Positions 1 to 10,658 of a stretch of DNA of 64,000 nt are shown here, piece by piece. A program made the translations under genes and the position numbers. The notes below the pieces were generated by a model. The model made no database searches, had not been told where the DNA came from, and was given only the letters and a program-made list of their open reading frames with translations. The stretch is taken from contig CAUVYP010000579.1 of the NCBI GenBank assembly GCA_963556195.1, forward strand, positions 744,001 through 808,000, read 5' to 3'. Every line of letters begins with the position of its first letter. Position 1 is the stretch's first letter. Source of the stretch: Sepiola atlantica (lineage: Eukaryota; Mollusca; Cephalopoda; Sepiida; Sepiolidae).

Positions 1-56
1 TTATAAATGTGGAAGTTATAAACAAAAGCGATATCAACTTAAAATCGCACTAAATT
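1..56 (+). repeat. Partial satellite unit at left edge
   Basis: This is the last 56 bp of a unit, cut by the window edge. Its tail (AACAAAAG, then ATCAACTTAA) is of the RK/QK class. The diagnostic CGGAG/CAGAG site lies outside the window, so the exact subtype cannot be given. It shows that the array extends leftward. Confidence 0.95.
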
Positions 57-242
57 TTGTTGATGTTTTGCGTATTCAGTTTGTATCGACATATCTCCGG
101 GAGTACAAGAGCTGAACTTCTGAAACTTGGTACTTCAGTAGAAAATGTGTGTCCGCTAATGTCTGCAAAGTTTCGGAGCACAATTCTTATAAATGTGGAA
201 GTTATAAACAAAAGCGATATCAACTTAAAATCGCACTAAATT
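57..242 (+). repeat. Satellite unit, subtype RK (reference unit)
   Basis: First complete unit and a good reference for the array. Diagnostic states are G at position 119 (TTTCGGAG), CTTATA around 130-135, GTTATAAACAAAAG at 145-158 and ATCAACTTAA at 163-172. RK and QK differ only at position 119 and together form the most common class, about 150 of 343 units. The 5' portion (about positions 7-72) is nearly invariant throughout the window. RK is the plausible ancestral state because most other subtypes are one or a few substitutions from it, but that polarity is inferred. Confidence 0.95.
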
Positions 243-428
243 TTGTTGATGTTTTGCGTATTCAGTTTGTATCGACATATCTCCGGGAGTACAAGAGCTG
301 AACTTCTGAAACTTGGTACTTCAGTAGAAAATGTGTGTCCGCTAATGTCTGCAAAGTTTCGGAGCACAATTCTTATAAATGTGGAAGTTATTAACACAAG
401 CGATATACCTTTTAAATCGCACTAAATT
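243..428 (+). repeat. Satellite unit, subtype RP (first of about 57)
   Basis: It carries CGGAG at 117-121 like RK, but a distinct tail: T at 150 (GTTATTAAC), C at 155 (AACACAAG) and ATACCTTTTAA in place of ATCAACTTAAA. That is about seven differences from RK, clustered within 22 bp, and the change removes the GATATC site. RP units occur across the entire window. They are nearly always followed by a CAG-bearing unit, usually QK, QT or QL. The clustered differences suggest a single conversion or replacement event in the tail, not seven independent mutations. Confidence 0.95.
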
Positions 429-614
429 TTGTTGATGTTTTGCGTATTCAGTTTGTATCGACATATCTCCGGGAGTACAAGAGCTGAACTTCTGAAACTT
501 GGTACTTCAGTAGAAAATGTGTGTCCGCTAATGTCTGCAAAGTTTCAGAGCACAATTCTTATAAATGTGGAAGTTATAAACAAAAGCGATATCAACTTAA
601 AATCGCACTAAATT
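429..614 (+). repeat. Satellite unit, subtype QK
   Basis: Identical to RK apart from A at position 119 (TTTCAGAG). The change is CG to CA, the transition expected from deamination of a methylated cytosine on the opposite strand. QK commonly follows RP, and runs of two or three QK units lie between QA units in the middle of the window, for example 36508-37065 and 51388-51945. Confidence 0.95.
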
Positions 615-800
615 TTGTTGATGTTTTGCGTATTCAGTTTGTATCGACATATCTCCGGGAGTACAAGAGCTGAACTTCTGAAACTTGGTACTTCAGTAGA
701 AAATGTGTGTCCGCTAATGTCTGCAAAGTTTCAGAGCACAATTTGTATAAATGTGGAAGTTATAAACACAAGCGATATCAACTTAAAATCGCACTAAATT
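615..800 (+). repeat. Satellite unit, subtype QT (first of about 37)
   Basis: It combines A at 119 (CAGAG), TG at 130-131 (AATTTGTATAA) and C at 155 (AACACAAG). QT is present from the left end to the right end. It differs from QA mainly at position 154 (ACA versus GCA, again a CpG/CpA pair) and position 93. Nearly all RA and YA units in the window directly follow a QT; the exceptions are the two YA units at 38368-38739. Confidence 0.95.
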
Positions 801-986
801 TTGTTGATGTTTTGCGTATTCAGTTTGTATCGACATATCTCCGGGAGTACAAGAGCTGAACTTCTGAAACTTGGTACTTCAGTAGAAAATGTGTGTCCGC
901 TAATGTCTGCAAAGTTTCGGAGCACAATTCTTATAAATGTGGAAGCTATAAACAAAAGCGATATCAACTTAAAATCGCACTAAATT
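801..986 (+). repeat. Satellite unit, subtype RA (first of about 8)
   Basis: An RK-like unit with C at position 146 (GAAGCTATA). Other copies begin at 3405, 5823, 18099, 20516, 21818, 35578 and 39855. The last two share an additional change to GAAGCTAGAAAC. None occurs right of about 40 kb. A derivative, YA, adds TATCGG at positions 116-120. Confidence 0.93.
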
Positions 987-1358
987 TTGTTGATGTTTTG
1001 CGTATTCAGTTTGTATCGACATATCTCCGGGAGTACAAGAGCTGAACTTCTGAAACTTGGTACTTCAGTAGAAAATGTGTGTCCGCTAATGTCTGCAAAG
1101 TTTCAGAGCACAATTTGTATAAATGTGGAAGTTATAAACACAAGCGATATCAACTTAAAATCGCACTAAATTTTGTTGATGTTTTGCGTATTCAGTTTGT
1201 ATCGACATATCTCCGGGAGTACAAGAGCTGAACTTCTGAAACTTGGTACTTCAGTAGAAAATGTGTGTCCGCTAATGTCTGCAAAGTTTCGGAGCACAAT
1301 TCTTATAAATGTGGAAGTTATAAACAAAAGCGATATCAACTTAAAATCGCACTAAATT

Positions 1359-1730
1359 TTGTTGATGTTTTGCGTATTCAGTTTGTATCGACATATCTCC
1401 GGGAGTACAAGAGCTGAACTTCTAAAACTTGGTACTTCAGTAGAAAATGTGTGTCCGCTAATGTCTGCAAAGTTTCGGAGCACAATTCTTATAAATGTGG
1501 AAGTTATTAACAAAAGACTCATCAACTTTAAATCGCACTAAATTTTGTTTATGTTTTGCGTATTCAGTTTGTATCGTCATATCTCCGGGAGTACAAGAGC
1601 TGAACTTCTGAAACTTCGTACATCAGTAGAAAATGTGTGTCCGCTATTGTCTGCAAAGTTTCGGAGCACAATTCTCATAAATGTGGAAGTTATAAACAAA
1701 AGCGATATCAACTTAAAATCGCACTAAATT
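1359..1730 (+). repeat. RL-HB dimer (first of the paired RL and HB units)
   Basis: RL (1359-1544) has T at 150 and the tail AACAAAAGACTCATCAACTTTA; elsewhere this tail reads GACTTATC. HB (1545-1730) has T at 6 (TTGTTTATG), C at 73 and A at 78 (CTTCGTACATCA), T at 103 (CTATTGTCT) and C at 132 (CTCATA). Each of the 12 RL units is followed directly by HB, so the two move as a dimer. Dimers begin at 1359, 9543, 12333, 16053, 37996, 42273, 44691, 56225, 57155, 58271, 60503 and 62363. This first copy has a private change to ATCGTCATATC in HB. Confidence 0.93.
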
Positions 1731-3776
1731 TTGTTGATGTTTTGCGTATTCAGTTTGTATCGACATATCTCCGGGAGTACAAGAGCTGAACTTCTGAAAC
1801 TTGGTACTTCAGTAGAAAATGTGTGTCCGCTAATGTCTGCAAAGTTTCGGAGCACAATTCTTATAAATGTGGAAGTTATTAACACAAGCGATATACCTTT
1901 TAAATCGCACTAAATTTTGTTGATGTTTTGCGTATTCAGTTTGTATCGACATATCTCCGGGAGTACAAGAGCTGAACTTCTGAAACTTGGTACTTCAGTA
2001 GAAAATGTGTGTCCGCTAATCTCTGCAAAGTTTCAGAGCACAATTCTTATAAATGTGGAAGTTATAAACAAAAGCGATATCAACTTAAAATCGCATTAAA
2101 TTTTGTTGATGTTTTGCGTATTCAGTTTGTATCGACATATCTCCGGGAGTACAAGAGCTGAACTTCTGAAACTTGGTACTTCAGTAGAAAATGTGTGTCC
2201 GCTAATGTCTGCAAAGTTTCAGAGCACAATTTGTATAAATGTGGAAGTTATAAACACAAGCGATATCAACTTAAAATCGCACTAAATTTTGTTGATGTTT
2301 TGCGTATTCAGTTTGTATCGACATATCTCCGGGAGTACAAGAGCTGAACTTCTGAAACTTGGTACTTCAGTAGAAAATGTGTGTCCGCTAATGTCTGCAA
2401 AGTTTCGGAGCACAATTCTTATAAATGTGGAAGTTATTAACACAAGCGATATACCTTTTAAATCGCACTAAATTTTGTTGATGTTTTGCGTATTCAGTTT
2501 GTATCGACATATCTCCGGGAGTACAAGAGCTGAACTTCTGAAACTTGGTACTTCAGTAGAAAATGTGTGTCCGCTAATGTCTGCAAAGTTTCAGAGCACA
2601 ATTCTTATAAATGTGGAAGTTATAAACAAAAGCGATATCAACTTAAAATCGCACTAAATTTTGTTGATGTTTTGCGTATTCAGTTTGTATCGACATATCT
2701 CCGGGAGTACAAGAGCTGAACTTCTGAAACTTGGTACTTCAGTAGAAAATGTGTGTCCGCTAATGTCTGCAAAGTTTCGGAGCACAATTCTTATAAATGT
2801 GGAAGTTATAAACAAAAGCGATATCAACTTAAAATCGCACTAAATTTTGTTGATGTTTTGCGTATTCAGTTTGTATCGACATATCTCCGGGAGTACAAGA
2901 GCTGAACTTCTGAAACTTGGTACTTCAGTAGAAAATGTGTGTCCGCTAATGTCTGCAAAGTTTCGGAGCACAATTCTTATAAATGTGGAAGTTATTAACA
3001 CAAGCGATATACCTTTTAAATCGCACTAAATTTTGTTGATGTTTTGCGTATTCAGTTTGTATCGACATATCTCCGGGAGTACAAGAGCTGAACTTCTGAA
3101 ACTTGGTACTTCAGTAGAAAATGTGTGTCCGCTAATGTCTGCAAAGTTTCAGAGCACAATTCTTATAAATGTGGAAGTTATAAACAAAAGCGATATCAAC
3201 TTAAAATCGCACTAAATTTTGTTGATGTTTTGCGTATTCAGTTTGTATCGACATATCTCCGGGAGTACAAGAGCTGAACTTCTGAAACTTGGTACTTCAG
3301 TAGAAAATGTGTGTCCGCTAATGTCTGCAAAGTTTCAGAGCACAATTTGTATAAATGTGGAAGTTATAAACACAAGCGATATCAACTTAAAATCGCACTA
3401 AATTTTGTTGATGTTTTGCGTATTCAGTTTGTATCGACATATCTCCGGGAGTACAAGAGCTGAACTTCTGAAACTTGGTACTTCAGTAGAAAATGTGTGT
3501 CCGCTAATGTCTGCAAAGTTTCGGAGCACAATTCTTATAAATGTGGAAGCTATAAACAAAAGCGATATCAACTTAAAATCGCACTAAATTTTGTTGATGT
3601 TTTGCGTATTCAGTTTGTATCGACATATCTCCGGGAGTACAAGAGCTGAACTTCTGAAACTTGGTACTTCAGTAGAAAATGTGTGTCCGCTAATGTCTGC
3701 AAAGTTTCGGAGCACAATTCTTATAAATGTTGAAGTTATAAACAAAAGCGATATCAACTTAAAATCGCACTAAATT

Positions 3777-3962
3777 TTGTTGATGTTTTGCGTATTCAGT
3801 TTGTATCGACATATCTCCGGGAGTACAAGAGCTGAACTTCTGAAACTTGGTACTTCAGTAGAAAATGTGTGTCCGCTAATGTCTGCAAAGTTGCAGAGCA
3901 CAATTCTTATAAATGTGGAAGTTATAAACAAAAGCGATATCAACTTAAAATCGCACTAAATT
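3777..3962 (+). repeat. Satellite unit, subtype LQ
   Basis: A QK-like unit with G at 117, giving GTTGCAGAG. Only two exist in the window (here and 6195-6380), exactly 2418 bp apart. They are private markers of the 13-unit duplication. Confidence 0.95.
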
Positions 3963-4148
3963 TTGTTGATGTTTTGCGTATTCAGTTTGTATCGACATAT
4001 CTCCGGGAGTACAAGAGCTGAACTTCTGAAACTTGGTACTTCAGTAGAAAATGTGTGTCCGCTAATGTCTGCAAAGTTTCGGAGCACAATTCTTATAAAT
4101 GTGGAAGTTATAAACAAAAGCGATATCAACTTAAAATCGCACTAAATT

Positions 4149-4334
4149 TTGTTGATGTTTTGCGTATTCAGTTTGTATCGACATATCTCCGGGAGTACAA
4201 GAGCTGAACTTCTGAAACTTGGTACTTCAGTAGAAAATGTATGTCCGCTAATGTCTGCAAAGTTTCAGAGCACAATTTGTATAAATGTGGAAGTTATAAA
4301 CGCAAGCGATATCAACTTAAAATCGCACTAAATT
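4149..4334 (+). repeat. Satellite unit, subtype QA (first of about 36)
   Basis: It carries a linked set of four markers: A at 93 (AATGTATGTCC), A at 119 (CAGAG), TG at 130-131 (TTTGTATA) and GC at 154-155 (AACGCAAG). Linkage across 60 bp makes QA the best marker for detecting conversion tracts. Partial QA haplotypes occur in an RP unit (21260), in QK-like units (47295, 49899, 52690) and in a QA lacking the TG state (15123). Confidence 0.94.
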
Positions 4335-4520
4335 TTGTTGATGTTTTGCGTATTCAGTTTGTATCGACATATCTCCGGGAGTACAAGAGCTGAACTTCTG
4401 AAACTTGGTACTTCAGTAGAAAATGTGTGTCCGCTAATGTCTGCAAAGTTTCGGAGCACAATTCTTATAAATGTGGAAGTTATAAACAAAAGCGATATCA
4501 ACTTAAAATCGCACTAAATT

Positions 4521-6938
4521 TTGTTGATGTTTTGCGTATTCAGTTTGTATCGACATATCTCCGGGAGTACAAGAGCTGAACTTCTGAAACTTGGTACTTC
4601 AGTAGAAAATGTGTGTCCGCTAATGTCTGCAAAGTTTCAGAGCACAATTTGTATAAATGTGGAAGTTATAAACACAAGCGATATCAACTTAAAATCGCAC
4701 TAAATTTTGTTGATGTTTTGCGTATTCAGTTTGTATCGACATATCTCCGGGAGTACAAGAGCTGAACTTCTGAAACTTGGTACTTCAGTAGAAAATGTGT
4801 GTCCGCTAATGTCTGCAAAGTTTCGGAGCACAATTCTTATAAATGTGGAAGTTATTAACACAAGCGATATACCTTTTAAATCGCACTAAATTTTGTTGAT
4901 GTTTTGCGTATTCAGTTTGTATCGACATATCTCCGGGAGTACAAGAGCTGAACTTCTGAAACTTGGTACTTCAGTAGAAAATGTGTGTCCGCTAATGTCT
5001 GCAAAGTTTCAGAGCACAATTCTTATAAATGTGGAAGTTATAAACAAAAGCGATATCAACTTAAAATCGCACTAAATTTTGTTGATGTTTTGCGTATTCA
5101 GTTTGTATCGACATATCTCCGGGAGTACAAGAGCTGAACTTCTGAAACTTGGTACTTCAGTAGAAAATGTGTGTCCGCTAATGTCTGCAAAGTTTCGGAG
5201 CACAATTCTTATAAATGTGGAAGTTATAAACAAAAGCGATATCAACTTAAAATCGCACTAAATTTTGTTGATGTTTTGCGTATTCAGTTTGTATCGACAT
5301 ATCTCCGGGAGTACAAGAGCTGAACTTCTGAAACTTGGTACTTCAGTAGAAAATGTGTGTCCGCTAATGTCTGCAAAGTTTCGGAGCACAATTCTTATAA
5401 ATGTGGAAGTTATTAACACAAGCGATATACCTTTTAAATCGCACTAAATTTTGTTGATGTTTTGCGTATTCAGTTTGTATCGACATATCTCCGGGAGTAC
5501 AAGAGCTGAACTTCTGAAACTTGGTACTTCAGTAGAAAATGTGTGTCCGCTAATGTCTGCAAAGTTTCAGAGCACAATTCTTATAAATGTGGAAGTTATA
5601 AACAAAAGCGATATCAACTTAAAATCGCACTAAATTTTGTTGATGTTTTGCGTATTCAGTTTGTATCGACATATCTCCGGGAGTACAAGAGCTGAACTTC
5701 TGAAACTTGGTACTTCAGTAGAAAATGTGTGTCCGCTAATGTCTGCAAAGTTTCAGAGCACAATTTGTATAAATGTGGAAGTTATAAACACAAGCGATAT
5801 CAACTTAAAATCGCACTAAATTTTGTTGATGTTTTGCGTATTCAGTTTGTATCGACATATCTCCGGGAGTACAAGAGCTGAACTTCTGAAACTTGGTACT
5901 TCAGTAGAAAATGTGTGTCCGCTAATGTCTGCAAAGTTTCGGAGCACAATTCTTATAAATGTGGAAGCTATAAACAAAAGCGATATCAACTTAAAATCGC
6001 ACTAAATTTTGTTGATGTTTTGCGTATTCAGTTTGTATCGACATATCTCCGGGAGTACAAGAGCTGAACTTCTGAAACTTGGTACTTCAGTAGAAAATGT
6101 GTGTCCGCTAATGTCTGCAAAGTTTCGGAGCACAATTCTTATAAATGTTGAAGTTATAAACAAAAGCGATATCAACTTAAAATCGCACTAAATTTTGTTG
6201 ATGTTTTGCGTATTCAGTTTGTATCGACATATCTCCGGGAGTACAAGAGCTGAACTTCTGAAACTTGGTACTTCAGTAGAAAATGTGTGTCCGCTAATGT
6301 CTGCAAAGTTGCAGAGCACAATTCTTATAAATGTGGAAGTTATAAACAAAAGCGATATCAACTTAAAATCGCACTAAATTTTGTTGATGTTTTGCGTATT
6401 CAGTTTGTATCGACATATCTCCGGGAGTACAAGAGCTGAACTTCTGAAACTTGGTACTTCAGTAGAAAATGTGTGTCCGCTAATGTCTGCAAAGTTTCGG
6501 AGCACAATTCTTATAAATGTGGAAGTTATAAACAAAAGCGATATCAACTTAAAATCGCACTAAATTTTGTTGATGTTTTGCGTATTCAGTTTGTATCGAC
6601 ATATCTCCGGGAGTACAAGAGCTGAACTTCTGAAACTTGGTACTTCAGTAGAAAATGTATGTCCGCTAATGTCTGCAAAGTTTCAGAGCACAATTTGTAT
6701 AAATGTGGAAGTTATAAACGCAAGCGATATCAACTTAAAATCGCACTAAATTTTGTTGATGTTTTGCGTATTCAGTTTGTATCGACATATCTCCGGGAGT
6801 ACAAGAGCTGAACTTCTGAAACTTGGTACTTCAGTAGAAAATGTGTGTCCGCTAATGTCTGCAAAGTTTCGGAGCACAATTCTTATAAATGTGGAAGTTA
6901 TAAACAAAAGCGATATCAACTTAAAATCGCACTAAATT
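4521..6938 (+). repeat. 13-unit higher-order repeat, copy 2
   Basis: Same subtype order as the preceding 2418 bp, including the only other LQ unit in the window (6195-6380) and the same TGTTGAAG change (near 6148). The correspondence stops exactly at the block ends: the unit after copy 2 is QK, where the unit after copy 1 is QT. I saw no difference between the copies by eye, which suggests a recent event. Confidence 0.92.
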
Positions 6939-9900
6939 TTGTTGATGTTTTGCGTATTCAGTTTGTATCGACATATCTCCGGGAGTACAAGAGCTGAACT
7001 TCTGAAACTTGGTACTTCAGTAGAAAATGTGTGTCCGCTAATGTCTGCAAAGTTTCAGAGCACAATTCTTATAAATGTGGAAGTTATAAACAAAAGCGAT
7101 ATCAACTTAAAATCGCACTAAATTTTGTTGATGTTTTGCGTATTCAGTTTGTATCGACATATCTCCGGGAGTACAAGAGCTGAACTTCTGAAACTTGGTA
7201 CTTCAGTAGAAAATGTATGTCCGCTAATGTCTGCAAAGTTTCAGAGCACAATTTGTATAAATGTGGAAGTTATAAACGCAAGCGATATCAACTTAAAATC
7301 GCACTAAATTTTGTTGATGTTTTGCGTATTCAGTTTGTATCGACATATCTCCGGGAGTACAAGAGCTGAACTTCTGAAACTTGGTACTTCAGTAGAAAAT
7401 GTGTGTCCGCTAATGTCTGCAAAGTTTCGGAGCACAATTCTTATAAATGTGGAAGTTATAAACAAAAGCGATATCAACTTAAAATCGCACTAAATTTTGT
7501 TGATGTTTTGCGTATTCAGTTTGTATCGACATATCTCCGGGAGTACAAGAGCTGAACTTCTGAAACTTGGTACTTCAGTAGAAAATGTGTGTCCGCTAAT
7601 GTCTGCAAAGTTTCAGAGCACAATTCTTATAAATGTGGAAGTTATAAACAAAAGCGATATCAACTTAAAATCGCACTAAATTTTGTTGATGTTTTGCGTA
7701 TTCAGTTTGTATCGACATATCTCCGGGAGTACAAGAGCTGAACTTCTGAAACTTGGTACTTCAGTAGAAAATGTGTGTCCGCTAATGTCTGCAAAGTTTC
7801 AGAGCACAATTCTTATAAATGTGGAAGTTATAAACAAAAGCGATATCAACTTAAAATCGCACTAAATTTTGTTGATGTTTTGCGTATTCAGTTTGTATCG
7901 ACATATCTCCGGGAGTACAAGAGCTGAACTTCTGAAACTTGGTACTTCAGTAGAAAATGTATGTCCGCTAATGTCTGCAAAGTTTCAGAGCACAATTTGT
8001 ATAAATGTGGAAGTTATAAACGCAAGCGATATCAACTTAAAATCGCACTAAATTTTGTTGATGTTTTGCGTATTCAGTTTGTATCGACATATCTCCGGGA
8101 GTACAAGAGCTGAACTTCTGAAACTTGGTACTTCAGTAGAAAATGTGTGTCCGCTAATGTCTGCAAAGTTTCGGAGCACAATTCTTATAAATGTGGAAGT
8201 TATAAACAAAAGCGATATCAACTTAAAATCGCACTAAATTTTGTTGATGTTTTGCGTATTCAGTTTGTATCGACATATCTCCGGGAGTACAAGAGCTGAA
8301 CTTCTGAAACTTGGTACTTCAGTAGAAAATGTGTGTCCGCTAATGTCTGCAAAGTTTCAGAGCACAATTCTTATAAATGTGGAAGTTATAAACAAAAGCG
8401 ATATCAACTTAAAATCGCACTAAATTTTGTTGATGTTTTGCGTATTCAGTTTGTATCGACATATCTCCGGGAGTACAAGAGCTGAACTTCTGAAACTTGG
8501 TACTTCAGTAGAAAATGTGTGTCCGCTAATGTCTGCAAAGTTTCGGAGCACAATTCTTATAAATGTGGAAGTTATAAACAAAAGCGATATCAACTTAAAA
8601 TAACACTAAATTTTGTTGATGTTTTGCGTATTCAGTTTGTATCGACATATCTCCGGGAGTACAAGAGCTGAACTTCTGAAACTTGGTACTTCAGTAGAAA
8701 ATGTATGTCCGCTAATGTCTGCAAAGTTTCAGAGCACAATTTGTATAAATGTGGAAGTTATAAACGCAAGCGATATCAACTTAAAATCGCACTAAATTTT
8801 GTTGATGTTTTGCGTATTCAGTTTGTATCGACATATCTCCGGGAGTACAAGAGCTGAACTTCTGAAACTTGGTACTTCAGTAGAAAATGTGTGTCCGCTA
8901 ATGTCTGCAAAGTTTCGGAGCACAATTCTTATAAATGTGGAAGTTATAAACAAAAGCGATATCAACTTAAAATCGCACTAAATTTTGTTGATGTTTTGCG
9001 TATTCAGTTTGTATCGACATATCTCCGGGAGTACAAGAGCTGAACTTCTGAAACTTGGTACTTCAGTAGAAAATGTGTGTCCGCTAATGTCTGCAAAGTT
9101 TCGGAGCACAATTCTTATAAATGTGGAAGTTATTAACACAAGCGATATACCTTTTAAATCGCACTAAATTTTGTTGATGTTTTGCGTATTCAGTTTGTAT
9201 CGACATATCTCCGGGAGTACAAGAGCTGAACTTCTGAAACTTGGTACTTCAGTAGAAAATGTGTTTCCGCTAATGTCTGCAAAGTTTCAGAGCACAATTT
9301 GTATAAATGTGGAAGTTATAAACACAAGCGATATCAACTTAAAATCGCACTAAATTTTGTTGATGTTTTGCGTATTCAGTTTGTATCGACATATCTCCGG
9401 GAGTACAAGAGCTGAACTTCTGAAACTTGGTACTTCAGTAGAAAATGTGTGTCCGCTAATATCTGCAAAGTTTCGGAGCACAATTCTTATAAATGTTGAA
9501 GTTATAAACAAAAGCGATATCAACTTAAAATCGCACTAAATTTTGTTGATGTTTTGCGTATTCAGTTTGTATCGACATATCTCCGGGAGTACAAGAGCTG
9601 AACTTCTGAAACTTGGTACTTCAGTAGAAAATGTGTGTCCGCTAATGTCTGCAAAGTTTCGGAGCATCATTTTTATAAATGTGGAAGTTATTAACAAAAG
9701 ACTTATCAACTTTAAATCGCACTAAATTTTGTTTATGTTTTGCGTATTCAGTTTGTATCGACATATCTCCGGGAGTACAAGAGCTGAACTTCTGAAACTT
9801 CGTACATCAGTAGAAAATGTGTGTCCGCTATTGTCTGCAAAGTTTCGGAGCACAATTCTCATAAATGTGGAAGTTATAAACAAAAGCGATATCAACTTAA

Positions 9901-10658
9901 AATCGCACTAAATTTTGTTGATGTTTTGCGTATTCAGTTTGTATCGACATATCTCCGGGAGTACAAGAGCTGAACTTCTGAAACTTGGTACTTCAGTAGA
10001 AAATGTGTGTCCGCTAATGTCTGCAAAGTTTCGGAGCACAATTCTTATAAATGTGGAAGTTATTAACACAAGCGATATACCTTTTAAATCGCACTAAATT
10101 TTGTTGATGTTTTGCGTATTCAGTTTGTATCGACATATCTCCGGGAGTACACGAGCTGAACTTCTGAAACTTGGTACTTCAGTAGAAAATGTGTGTCCGC
10201 TAATGTCTGCAAAGTTTCAGAGCACAATTCTTATAAATGTGGAAGTTATAAACAAAAGCGATATCAACTTAAAATCGCACTAAATTTTGTTGATGTTTTG
10301 CGTATTCAGTTTGTATCGACATATCTCCGGGAGTACAAGAGCTGAACTTCTGAAACTTGGTACTTCAGTAGAAAATGTATGTCCGCTAATGTCTGCAAAG
10401 TTTCAGAGCACAATTTGTATAAATGTGGAAGTTATAAACGCAAGCGATATCAACTTAAAATCGCACTAAATTTTGTTGATGTTTTGCGTATTCAGTTTGT
10501 ATCGACATATCTCCGGGAGTACAAGAGCTGAACTTCTGAAACTTGGTACTTCAGTAGAAAATGTGTGTCCGCTAATGTCTGCAAAGTTTCGGAGCACAAT
10601 TCTTATAAATGTGGAAGTTATAAACAAAAGCGATATCAACTTAAAATCGCACTAAATT
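6939..10658 (+). repeat. 20-unit higher-order repeat, founder copy
   Basis: Order is QK, QA, RK, QK, QK, QA, RK, QK, RK*, QA, RK, RP, QT, RK, RL, HB, RP, QK, QA, RK. RK* (8427-8612) has TAACAC in place of TCGCAC near its end. The QK at 10101 has ACACGAGCTG in place of ACAAGAGCTG. Both rare alleles return in the next two blocks. Private changes here include GTGTTTCCGC at 9171-9356, CTAATATCTGC in the next unit, and GCATCATTTTTATAA in the RL at 9543. Confidence 0.9.
8427..8612 (+). repeat. Satellite unit RK* with TAACAC allele
   Basis: An RK unit in which TCGCAC became TAACAC (CG to AA at 8602-8603). The same two-base change recurs at 11392-11393 and 15112-15113, offsets of 15 and 20 units. 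A double substitution is unlikely to recur independently, so the three are copies of one event. Confidence 0.94.

Larger units (their letters stand above)
57..2102 (+). repeat. Lead-in block of 11 units
   Basis: Subtype order is RK, RP, QK, QT, RA, QT, RK, RL, HB, RP, QK. The last QK has two private features: CTAATCTCTGC, and CGCATTAAA in place of CGCACTAAA at its 3' end. The stretch from 987 matches the order found again at 15681 (see findings). No other sequence is present. Confidence 0.9.
2103..4520 (+). repeat. 13-unit higher-order repeat, copy 1
   Basis: Order is QT, RP, QK, RK, RP, QK, QT, RA, RK, LQ, RK, QA, RK. It is followed immediately by a second copy with the same order and length (2418 bp). 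Two rare markers tie the copies together: the LQ unit (GTTGCAGAG, 3777-3962), and TGTTGAAG in place of TGTGGAAG in the RK before it (near 3730). Confidence 0.93.

Noticed and set aside
80..105. CENP-B box in the conserved segment
   Set aside because: ATCGACATATCTCCGGG has a TCG and a CGGG, but their spacing does not fit the established NTTCGNNNNANNCGGGN pattern. TTCGGAGCACA near 177 matches only the left half. No true box was found.
112..138. Short hairpins such as CTCC-G-GGAG and CTGAA-ACTTGGTAC-TTCAG
   Set aside because: Stems of 4-5 bp are expected by chance and have no supporting context. They are not terminators.
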